64,000 nt of DNA. Origin: Candidatus Nitrososphaera gargensis Ga9.2 (GTDB lineage: Archaea; Thermoproteota; Nitrososphaeria; Nitrososphaerales; Nitrososphaeraceae). Shown piece after piece: positions 8,386 through 17,462 of this stretch; the first letter of the stretch is position 1; the number at the start of each line of letters is the position of its first letter. The position numbers and the translations under genes were made by a program. The stretch is from positions 372,001-436,000 of the forward strand of contig NC_018719.1 in assembly GCF_000303155.1 (NCBI RefSeq), in the 5' to 3' direction. Below the pieces are notes generated by a model. The model worked only from the letters and a program-made list of their open reading frames with translations. It did not search any database and was not told where the DNA came from.

Positions 8386-9885
8386 CTACAAAGCGATTGA
8401 GCCATTCCATTGAGCATTTACCACATTGTCATGCCATTTTCTATGGTATTCCTCGTGCTCGGTATGGATGGGCACAAGGCTTTTCGCATCGGTCCCTTCT
8501 ATGACTTTCTTTATCTGGTCGCCTGAGCCGTGCCCGGAAACATGGGTGTGGATCCAATCCTTTTCGCTCGTTATTAATCCAAAATGCTCAATCCATCTCT
8601 TCACTCGCTCTTCTTTTAGCTCCATTTCGTCGTCAAACGGCTCCGTCTGCGACCTGATGTAGCTGGATCCTTCAATCGGCCTTACGTCAATTAGTTGCTG
8701 CAGCTGATAGTCGTTGCAGTAAAAGATGTAATTCTTTTGCTTGCCGGAAACATCGCGATAATTGACGGCGTTGCCATAGTCGACAAATTCCCTTTCCCAA
8801 ACGTCATAATCCTGCAGCAGCTGCTTTTCAGTCCAGTATCTGCTGATGTCGTCTCTGCCAACTAACCCCCATGACTTTCTTGGCAGGTATACCTTGATTC
8901 TCTTGTCATCCGGCTTTGGAAAGACATTCTTCCATTGATCCGATGTTTGAAACAACTTCAGCAGGTACGCTTGCTTTAGGTCAATAACCAAATCTCTTTC
9001 AGACTCTTTGGCGGCATTGTAAAATGACAGTAGCCTATCCAGGTCGCGAGTTGGGTATGTGCATACGACAAGGCCCTTTGTTTTGTTCACTATTGTCTTG
9101 ACGTCCTGCTCTACGCTAAACTCTGTAGCGGAAAATGTCTCCTCAACCCTTGTCCCCTCACATAAAAGAACGTCAATGTCAGAGTTGCCACACCGCTCTA
9201 CAAATCGCTCTGTATCACTCGCCCTTCTTCCGTGATATCGGATATCGGCAGTATAGCCAATTGAGCCCTTTGACGTATGCAGAATGATCCCTGTAACGCC
9301 GGGCAGCGAGTGGTCAACTGCCAGCGGCTCGACCTCTATAGAGTCAATTGAAAACTTTTTTGCGTTTTCAAATACGGAAATCTTTCTTGGTTCCTGATAA
9401 TCCTCGCCCTTGCCCCGGCTCATCTCGCCCTTTTTGTTTTCATAAATGCGGAAATTGTGTTTGAATGTCAGATAATCATCTTTGCCGCCCGTATCCTCTA
9501 TTCCTTGCAGTATCAATTTTGTAGCTTCAGAGCAGTAAACTGGGATGTCAGGCCGCAGATAATGAATGTATGCAGCATGGTCCACATGGGCATGGGTCAA
9601 CACCAGCGCGTCAAAAGCAGTCTCTTCCTTCCCGCCAAAGCCCATATGCTTGGCGTAATCCTGTCTATACAGCCCCTTTAGCTTGGGCAACAATCCAAAC
9701 TCAAACAAGTCGCCCATGCCGTTGAGCGCCCTAGGCTTTAGAAATTCAGAAAAGTAGTCGTTTACCTTGCCCATCTGCATTCCAAAGTCCAAAAAGATTC
9801 GAGTTCCCTTGTCCTCGACCAAGAACTTGTTACCCCCTATCTCGTGGATGCCGCCATAGAAGGTTATCTTGGTGTCCTTGGTCAA
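8386..9885 (-). CDS. Metallo-beta-lactamase / beta-CASP-like hydrolase
   Basis: 499 aa, TTG start. The metal site HAHVDH, a later AVDHS, YTADIRYHG and the C-terminal THVSGHGSGDQIK and PIHTEH motifs are those of the RNase J/CPSF-type beta-CASP group, which cut RNA. It is longer than archaeal RNase J and has unusual insertions (residues about 130-170 and 300-400), so it is probably a divergent accessory member rather than the housekeeping RNase J. It stands alone between a defence-like remnant and the nuclease unit. Confidence 0.8.
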   Translation of the reverse strand: MTKDTKITFYGGIHEIGGNKFLVEDKGTRIFLDFGMQMGKVNDYFSEFLKPRALNGMGDLFEFGLLPKLKGLYRQDYAKHMGFGGKEETAFDALVLTHAHVDHAAYIHYLRPDIPVYCSEATKLILQGIEDTGGKDDYLTFKHNFRIYENKKGEMSRGKGEDYQEPRKISVFENAKKFSIDSIEVEPLAVDHSLPGVTGIILHTSKGSIGYTADIRYHGRRASDTERFVERCGNSDIDVLLCEGTRVEETFSATEFSVEQDVKTIVNKTKGLVVCTYPTRDLDRLLSFYNAAKESERDLVIDLKQAYLLKLFQTSDQWKNVFPKPDDKRIKVYLPRKSWGLVGRDDISRYWTEKQLLQDYDVWEREFVDYGNAVNYRDVSGKQKNYIFYCNDYQLQQLIDVRPIEGSSYIRSQTEPFDDEMELKEERVKRWIEHFGLITSEKDWIHTHVSGHGSGDQIKKVIEGTDAKSLVPIHTEHEEYHRKWHDNVVNAQWNGSIAL

Positions 9886-10072
9886 GCATCAATGGTAATG
9901 GGTGCTTGCTTATTAGTTTGGCCGCTGCTCGAAAACAACGACGATTAGCGTACAAAATATTTGAAACTGAGGCAAAGCAGCTAAAAAACACGCACAAAAT
10001 AATGGGAATTATTAGCTAATTTTCGTCGTATTAAAATATAACTATTCCAGATAAGAGATACTATCTAGAGAT

Positions 10073-11209
10073 ATGCCGCTTCAAGGATTGACCGGAAAGC
10101 ACACATTTGAGAGTTTCTTGGTTAAAGTACACCATAGAGACACAAATGAAGAGATCCGCATCCTTGCATATGTATCAAACCTGACGCCTGAAAGGCTGTT
10201 TGACTCTATGAAGAGATTTCCAACTTTCCATGTTACCGAGCTGGGCGAGATAGTAGAAGTAAGGATCGAACGGTCATCTGATTCTGAGTCCAAGCCAAGA
10301 GAAGAAGAATCAAGCGACTCTGAAACTGTATCAGCACAAACCTCAACAACCTCCACGTACTACTGCCACTTTAACCGCAGAAGGGGTCTACTGCTATGCT
10401 TTACCACCGACACACTGGAAGAAGCGGGTAGAACAATGGACAGATTTGTCAACCATACAAATGGCATATTTCCGCTATGGATACATCCCATCACATTTGA
10501 CAAGATCCGCCGGGAGATTCAAAGCAAAAATCCGGACTCTATCATTAGCGAATTCCATGCTCACCGATACAAAATGGACGGAGAGGACGTCATTAGACCG
10601 AATTACGAAGAGCGATACTTCAAGTACATGGCAGATGACGGAAGATTCACGCTAGACGAGCTGAGCAAAGCATACGGAGTTCTGCCGACTTCAATCCTAT
10701 TCAACATACTAAATGTCTGCAAATTCAGGATTACGAACATGGGAAGGTTTGCGTTCGCTCATGGCGACCTTGACTTTCTCTTTAATATAATCAACGAGGT
10801 ATTGGCCAAAGTTCTAGAGACAAAGGCGCTTATCGAAAAGGCAAAGATCGAATTTATCCCTGTCAACATGGGCAGGAAGGAGGTAAAGCTGCCAAAGGTA
10901 ATTCCCGTAGACATTGTATTTAGCCGTGAAATTGACTTCAGCGAAGTAGAAAGACTTGTTGACAATATGTCAGGAGAGGATTTCAACTTTGAGATATTCG
11001 ACATGCTGCTGATGCCTGGCAGCATCCACCTAAGCGGGACCATAGTTGACAGGAACAAGAATATTGGATTTAACATAACCGGCAACTCGGAGAAGATAAC
11101 TCTAAGCCCAAGGAAAGACACTAACTTTGATTCAATGATGCAATTCTACAAAATGATAACTGAGCGACTGGACCTCAAAGCAGAGATTAGAGCAAGTACT
11201 ATTCCCTAG
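10073..11209 (+). CDS. Unknown protein, first gene of nuclease unit
   Basis: 378 aa, not recognised. An acidic Ser/Glu-rich linker (residues about 66-90) separates an N-terminal alpha/beta region from a larger part containing a winged-helix-like stretch (GRFTLDELSKAYGVLPTSI) and a C-terminal beta-rich domain (NIGFNITGNSEKITLSP). It is 17 nt before the nuclease gene and probably shares its transcript, so a DNA-recognition or regulatory role is possible. Confidence 0.6.
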   Translation: MPLQGLTGKHTFESFLVKVHHRDTNEEIRILAYVSNLTPERLFDSMKRFPTFHVTELGEIVEVRIERSSDSESKPREEESSDSETVSAQTSTTSTYYCHFNRRRGLLLCFTTDTLEEAGRTMDRFVNHTNGIFPLWIHPITFDKIRREIQSKNPDSIISEFHAHRYKMDGEDVIRPNYEERYFKYMADDGRFTLDELSKAYGVLPTSILFNILNVCKFRITNMGRFAFAHGDLDFLFNIINEVLAKVLETKALIEKAKIEFIPVNMGRKEVKLPKVIPVDIVFSREIDFSEVERLVDNMSGEDFNFEIFDMLLMPGSIHLSGTIVDRNKNIGFNITGNSEKITLSPRKDTNFDSMMQFYKMITERLDLKAEIRASTIP

Positions 11210-11226
11210 GATGGAATGCTGCACCG

Positions 11227-12385
11227 ATGTCCTCGGAAGATTTCAGCAAATACCGAGAAAAGCTTGCAAAAGACCAGCGAACTATTTTAGATAACCTTCT
11301 TCAAAAACACTCTGCAGAGTGCAAAAAGTCCTTTTTAAATGAAATACAGCGGGATCAGGTGCATAGCATGATTGTAAACATGTGCGCATCTGCATTCTCC
11401 GAAAGCGGGCCGCTGACATCCACTGGATATCACTTCATTACAGTTGATCCGCTCTACAGGTATAGAGGAGAGAGAGGGCAACAAGATCTTTGACCTTGTA
11501 ATCTACAATAGGGAATCAAAGAGGGCAATCATGATTGAATGCAAATCATCGATAGGCGACGCACGCAAGAGTGTTTTGACGCCCCTTGCAGATCAGATTA
11601 AAAATGTTCAAGACTACAAAAAGGAATTAGAGGATGAAATTGGGGGCGAAATTGCAGACATCGAATATGTAATCTGCGGCCTTTCACAAGATATTGAGGA
11701 AGTAGGCAAGGCTTTGCAGGATAATAATGAGCCTGTTTGCCTTTGGACTGTCGACCTGTTCCGCTTCACGCTGAAACTATTCAATTTAACAGGTTCCGCC
11801 GACGGGGAACAGACAGGAAAGCTCATCAGGAAAGGACAGCTGCACAGGGATGAAAAGCTGAGAAAGAGCCTATTTGAAAAGACAGAATCTCGGGGACAAA
11901 TTGAAGGCTTCAAAATAGCTCCTACGTCGCATATATGCAGGATGCTGTCGCGAGTTTTTGAGCGGATAATACAAGAGGTGATTCTTACAAATACCAGACA
12001 AGAAAAAAGGTTCTGGCTGCATGAGCTGGTTCAGATGACTCAGAAGGAATTGCCAAAATTGCAGGCTGAAGACGTGCAGCGGATCACAAAAGAATTGTAT
12101 GAATTGGCACTCCAGCTGAAGATAATAGAGGTCGAAAAATCACTGGATAAAGAAAATGACATGGCATTTATCTTGAAAATTGGCGCTCGCTCTGCAAGGA
12201 CACTTGAAAAAGAAATCAATGAAAGATACGCTGAGGAAAAATGCAGGGATAGATCGCCTGCACTGGCATTGAAAGAGTTCGAGGAATTCCTAAAGAGCAA
12301 CATTGGCTCGCTTGATTATCATCTTTCAAGAGCGGCAGCGGAGCAAGAACCTAGCAAAGCTCCCGACGATAATAAAGCAAAATAA
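11227..12385 (+). pseudogene. PD-(D/E)XK-like nuclease, frame broken at GA repeat
   Basis: Two overlapping frames (11227-11493, and 11444-12385 from a TTG) join into one logical protein of about 385 aa. The first ends in GYHFITVDPLYRYRGER; the second contributes EGNKIFDLVIYN followed by AIMIECKSS. D in FDLV and E-x-K in ECK form a PD-(D/E)XK-type active site. The switch falls on GAGAGAGAG (11468-11476); adding one GA would restore YRYRGEREGNKIFDL. The remainder is helical and ends in a charged tail. A restriction-type or defence role is inferred. Two separate overlapping genes remain possible but less likely. Confidence 0.6.
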
Positions 12386-12451
12386 AAGTTTTCATAGATT
12401 TGGCATTGTTGTCGAGATACTTCTATATGATAATACAGAAATTTTTACTTG

Positions 12452-12472
12452 TTGCACACATAATGTGATTAA
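12452..12472. promoter_or_regulatory. Stress-dyad site A
   Basis: TTGCACAC-ataat-GTGATTAA, followed directly by a TATA-like box (gcataaatatt, 12473-12483). It lies about 128 nt before the glycosyltransferase start; a second TATA-like box (taatataaag, near 12518) lies between, so its link to that gene is uncertain. Confidence 0.6.
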
Positions 12473-12599
12473 GCATAAATATTGCAAATGAGTAAGTAAT
12501 GTTGTACTCAGATCTAATATAAAGCATCAACAATTGCCTTCAGCTAGGCTCTATCAATAGAAGCGCAATCTGGATGCTTTCTCTGGGGTGAGAACAGCA

Positions 12600-13913
12600 A
12601 TGAAAGCAAATGTTGTACATATGGACTTGAACCCGTGTGGAGGGGCCGAGCAGGTAGCTATTGCCACAATTCAAGCGCTGGTTGAAATGGATATTGATGT
12701 CGAGCTTACCACTGCAAGAATTCCAGATATCTCCCGGCTCAAGAAGGCGTTCGGCTCTGAAAGAATAGACGCATTTTATCATCGCATAAGACGACTAAAT
12801 CTATTCCATAGGCTGCCTGTTGAAAGCAAGGATCGTGATGCGGCTGACGATGAAGTAGTCACCATAAATACGCATGGAGACATGCTGCCATACTACCTTT
12901 CCACCTTTTCAAGCTCAAATGCTATTACTTACTGCCACTATCCGCTAGTGACAGAGTTCAGCAGAGTACATGACCTTGCTTACCTCCAGTATCTGAGGGA
13001 TCTTGGATTGATAAAGATGGACGGGGCGAGGGCGGGCAGCAATAACGACATGCGCTCCAGGACACAAAATAGTGTATCTCGTCTCTGGCAAGAACTCGAA
13101 GAAAGCTATCTGGCAATGCTAAAACATTCTACCATTGTAACGAATTCCACCTTTAGCAGAGATGCGATTCTAAAAGTACTTTCAAGAGCACCTTATGGCA
13201 ATAACAACATAGCAGCCACCCGCTCTATGGCCGATCCAATAGTCATTCCACCGCCTGTTAATGTTGAAGAGTTTCGCAGAGCTGCATTGTATTCCAGGGA
13301 AAGGGACAATTTCATAGTTGTCATATCAAGGTTCAATCCAAGCAAGAAATTGGAAAATGCCATAGCTCTAGCTCACGTGCTAAAGAAGCTAAAGATTGGC
13401 AAAAAGATGATAATAGTTGGAGGGCTAATGCCAGAAGACAGAAACTACCACGATCATATTCTAAGAATGATAAAAAGTTGTGATTTGTCCGATTACATAG
13501 CACTTGAGGTCAATGCGACATCTGATATCCTCAAATCGATTATGCGTAAAGCAAAGGTTTACTTTCATCCTATGCCCGGCGAGCCATTTGGAATCTCTAT
13601 AGCGGAAGCTATGAGCGCTGGCTTGATTCCGATCGTACCAGACATCGGAGGTCACACAGACTTTGTACCAGAAAAATATCGATTTAGCTCCTTAGAAGAT
13701 GCCGCAATGAAGATATCATCGGCTCTCAATGCTTCGCAGGAAGAGAGGGAGAAGGTCAGCGACATAGTTTCTCCATTCTCTTTTGATAGATACATTGAAA
13801 GTATCCAAGGAATAATCGGCGCTATCTTGTCGAAAGAGCAGGTTCGACACAAGACAGATCTTGATGCTTACCAAAAAGCAAGGCAAGACTTTCACGGGAC
13901 CGCTGCTGCCTAA
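12600..13913 (+). CDS. Glycosyltransferase, GT4 family
   Basis: 437 aa from ATG 12600, chosen because GGGGTGAG lies 7 nt upstream (an in-frame GTG at 12588 falls inside that site). The N-terminal GGAEQVA donor-fold start, a central VVISRFNPSKKLENAI and the EPFGISIAEAMSAG (E-x7-E) motif are typical of retaining GT4 sugar transferases with two Rossmann folds. The layout resembles the ALG11/mannosyltransferase type; the actual sugar is unknown. It probably acts on the cytoplasmic face in glycan or glycolipid assembly. Confidence 0.85.
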   Translation: MKANVVHMDLNPCGGAEQVAIATIQALVEMDIDVELTTARIPDISRLKKAFGSERIDAFYHRIRRLNLFHRLPVESKDRDAADDEVVTINTHGDMLPYYLSTFSSSNAITYCHYPLVTEFSRVHDLAYLQYLRDLGLIKMDGARAGSNNDMRSRTQNSVSRLWQELEESYLAMLKHSTIVTNSTFSRDAILKVLSRAPYGNNNIAATRSMADPIVIPPPVNVEEFRRAALYSRERDNFIVVISRFNPSKKLENAIALAHVLKKLKIGKKMIIVGGLMPEDRNYHDHILRMIKSCDLSDYIALEVNATSDILKSIMRKAKVYFHPMPGEPFGISIAEAMSAGLIPIVPDIGGHTDFVPEKYRFSSLEDAAMKISSALNASQEEREKVSDIVSPFSFDRYIESIQGIIGAILSKEQVRHKTDLDAYQKARQDFHGTAAA

Positions 13914-13973
13914 AAGAAATATGTTTATTCCCTGAGGCAGGCGTTGTCTTCAAATAAAAAAGAGAGAGCCTGA

Positions 13974-14165
13974 CTATCGCGTCTGCGCCTGTCCTATTGT
14001 TTGACGGATTCTTGCGGCAGTCCTGTCTCCTGCAGCCCAAAGTTCATTCTTTATTTTCTGTATCATTTCTTGTCTGAGATTCTCTAGTCTGCGCCTAGCT
14101 TCCATATAGAACTGTTCTATGGCTTGGGCCGATGTTCTTGGTAATGAGAGTGTTGTTGCGAGCAA
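13974..14165 (-). CDS. Small helical charged protein
   Basis: 63 aa from TTG 14165, chosen because AGGAGG lies 9 nt upstream; the frame is open further to a GTG at 14231 that lies inside a dyad site. The protein is one long Arg/Glu/Gln-rich helix (EARRRLENLRQEMIQKIKNE), probably coiled coil. It is divergent from the small membrane gene at 14291 and shares dyad site B with it. Function unknown. Confidence 0.5.
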   Translation of the reverse strand: MLATTLSLPRTSAQAIEQFYMEARRRLENLRQEMIQKIKNELWAAGDRTAARIRQTIGQAQTR

Positions 14166-14223
14166 TTTCTCTGCCCTCCTTGATTGCTCGGTATTTATTA
14201 TTGAAGGATCAGATATTAGAAAC

Positions 14224-14244
14224 TTACTCACCTGGTGTGATTAA
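14224..14244. promoter_or_regulatory. Stress-dyad site B, divergent promoter
   Basis: TTACTCAC-ctggt-GTGATTAA between two divergent genes. On the plus side it abuts a TATA box (cgtatatatc, 14245-14254); on the minus side AT-rich TATA-like stretches follow. One site could control both directions. Confidence 0.7.
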
Positions 14245-14290
14245 CGTATATATCTGGCTGTCTAAATTCTAAGATCGGTGAGGTAGCAAA

Positions 14291-14533
14291 ATGCTTCGTC
14301 TTGAGCAAATGACTCCAAAGAAGAAGCGGATTACTACCGTCGCAATCGCAGGCGCTGCGTCAATAGCGCTGGCAGCAATTGCCATGATGGCGTATCCTGT
14401 CAGCTATCAGGCCATCGTCAATGGATTTTCATACGTAGTTGAGGGTGTGTCAGGGATATTCGCAATGCTGTCAGAAAATGTTAGAAACGCAGTTGCATCA
14501 GCGCAGAGCCTGCTAGAAGGGCAAGTTATGTAG
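14291..14533 (+). CDS. Small membrane protein
   Basis: 80 aa. A basic N-terminus (TPKKKRITTV) precedes a hydrophobic segment (about residues 15-37) and a weaker second hydrophobic helix (about 40-58). RBS-like GGTGAGG lies 7 nt upstream. It is controlled from dyad site B. Family not recognised. Confidence 0.6.
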   Translation: MLRLEQMTPKKKRITTVAIAGAASIALAAIAMMAYPVSYQAIVNGFSYVVEGVSGIFAMLSENVRNAVASAQSLLEGQVM

Positions 14534-14638
14534 AACAAACCACCGTCTTACTTCCCTTTTATTTTCTTTAACGCTGATTGGACAAATCTTCAGCTGTAAT
14601 TATGGACAAAGGAAGGCTAATAAAACTTAAATTCCTTG

Positions 14639-14659
14639 TTACACACATTATGTTAGCGA
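14639..14659. promoter_or_regulatory. Stress-dyad site C
   Basis: TTACACAC-attat-GTTAGCGA, the weakest right half. Here the TATA-like box (aaacttaaattc) is upstream, so the dyad covers the predicted start-site region of the gene at 14680. Confidence 0.5.
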
Positions 14660-14679
14660 CCATATGGTGAGAGCTGTAT

Positions 14680-14892
14680 ATGCGCGGGACCGTTACGACT
14701 GATGAATGGTCAGAAAGGAATACCCGGCAACGAACCAGCAGGAGGCCATCTCCATATCCTTCGCTTGACCGCTACGGAAGGAAACCTGAAATATTCTTTT
14801 GCAGGAACTGCGTAATCTACATAGACAACCCGGTAGTTGCGGAAAAACACAGCGTGGCAACAGGCCACATTGTCGACGAGACATTCCCATAA
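14680..14892 (+). CDS. Small protein with C-terminal C2H2-type finger
   Basis: 70 aa. A basic, disordered N-terminus (RQRTSRRPSPYP) is followed by FFCRNC and, about 12 residues later, two spaced histidines (EKHSVATGH), the spacing of a C2H2 finger. Probably a tiny nucleic-acid or protein binder. It is preceded by dyad site C and a purine-rich GGTGAGAG ribosome site. Confidence 0.55.
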   Translation: MRGTVTTDEWSERNTRQRTSRRPSPYPSLDRYGRKPEIFFCRNCVIYIDNPVVAEKHSVATGHIVDETFP

Positions 14893-14965
14893 ACTTTTTT
14901 TACGTTCCCACAGTAAATCAATAAATAATTCTTTGAGGTAATTTGCGGTAGAGGGGTGGTAGCTT

Positions 14966-15163
14966 GTGATGACGACCTCTTACGGCTACTTTAAAGATCA
15001 TGAAGACCTCGGCTACAAGTTTCGAACAGGCAGAATGTCTCTGGCAGACATTCGTAAGGGAATCAGAAGTATCATGTCAAGGTTTGTCTGCTATTCGTGC
15101 GGGGCAATCCTGGTCAACGAGCAGGATAGGATGACACATTCCGAACATAACCGCCAAGTGTGA
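14966..15163 (+). CDS. Small protein with C-terminal C2H2-type finger
   Basis: 65 aa (GTG 14966, or ATG 14969). The C-terminal FVCYSC plus HSEHNRQ gives the same C2H2 spacing as the upstream gene, so the two may be distant paralogs. A TATA-like box (caataaataatt, about 14918-14930) and GGTGG precede it; no dyad is present. Confidence 0.5.
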   Translation: MMTTSYGYFKDHEDLGYKFRTGRMSLADIRKGIRSIMSRFVCYSCGAILVNEQDRMTHSEHNRQV

Positions 15164-15713
15164 CGAGTATAATCTTGGTCTATCAAATTTTTTCAATTGC
15201 AAACCATACGCATTAGAAATAAAAAATTGGAGAATTGCGGATCTTTTTCTCACAGGAACTCTGCCACCATTTCCAAACATGCAAAGCCAAGCGTGTAAAA
15301 GAACATCTTGTTCTTTAGCGTCGAAATAATCTCCTTCTTACTGCTCCATAGGAGAAATACGCACATTTGGAGTGCGGGATAGCCTGACGTTCCAAGAGAA
15401 TTTAGTATAGCCATTATGATATTGTCCATCTGCGAAGGCATATCCTATCATTCTCTCTATCAATTTCCTACAGTGATGATCTATAATGCTGAACTGCAAT
15501 ATATGGTCAATTGCAATAATTCTTGGAAGGCTCTCTGACAATTCTATTAAGAACGAAAATCTGCTATTGAAACTTAATACAGATTTTTCTTTCTCTTCTT
15601 AAAAGCACAGTATCAGAAATTGGCATTTTTTTCTCTGACAGAAGAATCCTACCGGGGCTGGCAAACGAATTGTGTCAGCAGCTTAGCTGACCGTGCAAAT
15701 CTTGGTGTTAATG
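15164..15713. other. Gene-poor interval
   Basis: About 550 nt of AT-rich DNA. Two minus-strand frames overlap here (15250-15441 with a hydrophobic stretch, and 15338-15541), neither with a convincing ribosome site or known motif. They might be fragments of one broken membrane protein. I see nothing else supportable. Confidence 0.3.
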
Positions 15714-15734
15714 TTACTCACACTCAGTGAGCAA
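15714..15734. promoter_or_regulatory. Stress-dyad site D
   Basis: TTACTCAC-actca-GTGAGCAA, nearly perfect dyad, followed 2 nt later by the TATA box gaatatatttt (15736-15746) of the PRC-barrel-like gene at 15779. Confidence 0.7.
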
Positions 15735-15778
15735 TGAATATATTTTAGATCAGGTTTTATGATGACAGGTGATGCTGA

Positions 15779-16402
15779 ATGAGCGCAGCAACAACCAGAT
15801 ATTTCAATAAAGGTGTAATGACTTTAGATGCTCCTCATATAGGATGGGTAGTAAGAGAAACCAATGACAAGATTGTAGTTTTCGGAGAAGGCGATGACAG
15901 GTTTGACATTCCAAAGGACAAGATTAGGTTTGCCAGCAGAAATGTCCTGATAGACCTGCCGTTCTATGAGATAGTAAGGCAATACAAGGTCAGCAGAGAC
16001 GAACCTCTACCGACTGATGTTGCACCCATATCGCCCTGGCCAAAAGAGTGGCCACCAGATGTTGACCTTGCGACTTATGAGGGCCGCTATCCAAACTCGC
16101 TCTTTAACAAGGGTGTAAGAACGCAGGATGAAGAGCACGTTGGACATGTAATGAAAGAGACTGACGATATGATCGTCATTTGGGGCCACTATGACTGGCG
16201 GTTTGACGTCCCCAAGTCAAGGATAATCGCCGTTGGGAGGAACGTCATTCTGGGCATGAACTATCCAGAGGTATTCCAGTACAGAGTTGACAGGAATGCG
16301 CCGCTGCCTACAGGAGAATCCGTAGAGAAGCTGGGAGATGAGCAAGGGGAGATAGGAAAGCAACGGCAACCCGGTGCTGCCAGCACATCAGAAGCCCAGT
16401 AG
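15779..16402 (+). CDS. Tandem PRC-barrel-like two-domain protein
   Basis: 207 aa with an internal duplication. Residues about 8-80 (FNKGV, GWVVRETNDKIVVFGEGDDR, FDIPKDKI) recur at about 109-180 (FNKGV, GHVMKETDDMIVIWGHYDWR, FDVPKSRI), each ending in a Pro/Leu-rich linker. The small beta-barrel pattern resembles PRC-barrel or DUF2171 stress proteins, inferred. The C-terminus is polar and disordered. It is under dyad site D and 23 nt ahead of a CBS gene, so they are probably cotranscribed. Confidence 0.65.
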   Translation: MSAATTRYFNKGVMTLDAPHIGWVVRETNDKIVVFGEGDDRFDIPKDKIRFASRNVLIDLPFYEIVRQYKVSRDEPLPTDVAPISPWPKEWPPDVDLATYEGRYPNSLFNKGVRTQDEEHVGHVMKETDDMIVIWGHYDWRFDVPKSRIIAVGRNVILGMNYPEVFQYRVDRNAPLPTGESVEKLGDEQGEIGKQRQPGAASTSEAQ

Positions 16403-16425
16403 AACAACGATAAAGCCGGCCGGCC

Positions 16426-17052
16426 ATGACCCTACAACAACGACAAACTATTGCAAGCGGTCTTACCAAACGAGTGGGGGATGTTGCCGAACCTGATTTC
16501 ATTTGCTTGCCGGAGGACATGCTGGTCGGCGAGGCAGTAAAGGTGATGCGGGACAAAGATGTTTCTAGCATTTTGGTGTCAAAGCCCGATAAGAAAGTCA
16601 TTGTACTTGATGATGCATCTCCTGCGCCCTCCACTGTTTCTTTGTCGCATAAGAAACAGTACGTCGGCATTCTTACAGAAAGGGACATATTATATAGAGT
16701 GTTGGCAGAAAACAGGGGACCCTACAAGGTAACCCTCGGCCGAATCATGAGTTCTCCCCTTGTAACAATTAGTGAAGATGCTTCTGTTAGAGATGCCATA
16801 GGTTTGATGGAGTCAAAGCGGATCAGGAGACTTCCAGTTGTAAACAGTCGAGACGAAGTGATTGGCCTTGTAACCCTAAAGACAGTGATAGGCAACATGC
16901 CCAGCCACAACATCAACTTGGCAGAGCTAGAATCTTCACGTTCGGTGGCCGAAAAAGAAGCGGTGTGTCCATATTGCAGGTCAGTGATAAGACAAGACAG
17001 CACTATGGCAGAGCACATATCAGGCACCCATATGCAAAAGCAAACACAATAA
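16426..17052 (+). CDS. CBS-pair protein with C-terminal zinc finger
   Basis: 208 aa. Two CBS motifs, the first interrupted by an insertion (residues about 24-95) and the second at about 105-160 (ASVRDAIGLMESKRIRRLPV). The end reads CPYCRSV followed by H and H (EHISGTHM), a C2H2 finger. CBS pairs usually bind adenine nucleotides; a fused finger suggests a nucleotide-sensing nucleic-acid or protein binder, which is inference. It follows the PRC-barrel-like gene in a likely operon. Confidence 0.8.
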   Translation: MTLQQRQTIASGLTKRVGDVAEPDFICLPEDMLVGEAVKVMRDKDVSSILVSKPDKKVIVLDDASPAPSTVSLSHKKQYVGILTERDILYRVLAENRGPYKVTLGRIMSSPLVTISEDASVRDAIGLMESKRIRRLPVVNSRDEVIGLVTLKTVIGNMPSHNINLAELESSRSVAEKEAVCPYCRSVIRQDSTMAEHISGTHMQKQTQ

Positions 17053-17184
17053 GGACCTGAGTTTAGGTCTTTATCAGCCTGAACAATAACCTGACATATG
17101 TTCTCCCCCACCGCATGCCCTAAAGGTTCAGATATATCGATATATTGATGCGAACGCTTTTTAGATTTCAAGGAAATAGATGTA

Positions 17185-17343
17185 TCAGTTCTTGCAGTAG
17201 TCAGACAGCTTTAGGTCCCTTTCCTCGCCCTTGTCTGTCTTGATAACAATATGGTGCTCATTGCCATATTTGTGAAAGTCGGTTACTGTTCCTTCTACCC
17301 CATCCTTGCACTGTATCCTATCTCCTATGCATATAGCGGCCAT
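17185..17343 (-). CDS. Small KOW/SH3-barrel-like protein
   Basis: 52 aa from ATG 17343; upstream in-frame residues (to 17379) look non-coding and a ribosome-like GGAGG lies 13-17 nt before this ATG. The sequence GDRIQCKDGVEGTVTDFHK, then IVIKTDKGEERDLKLSD, has the alternating strands of a small SH3/KOW-like barrel. It is divergent from the zinc-finger gene at 17463; both flank dyad site E. Confidence 0.55.
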   Translation of the reverse strand: MAAICIGDRIQCKDGVEGTVTDFHKYGNEHHIVIKTDKGEERDLKLSDYCKN

Positions 17344-17395
17344 ATACCATAAATCGCCTCCACTATATACAGCTGCCAATTTTCAAATTTATTGC

Positions 17396-17416
17396 TTACT
17401 CACTGCCTGTGACTAA
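17396..17416. promoter_or_regulatory. Stress-dyad site E, divergent promoter
   Basis: TTACTCAC-tgcct-GTGACTAA. A TATA-like box abuts each side: gtataaatcg on the plus strand and gcaataaatttg on the minus strand. The site may control both 17185-17343 and 17463-17615. Confidence 0.7.
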
Positions 17417-17462
17417 GTATAAATCGTTCCTGTGTGCACCTATCTCTAGGTGAAAAAATGAT

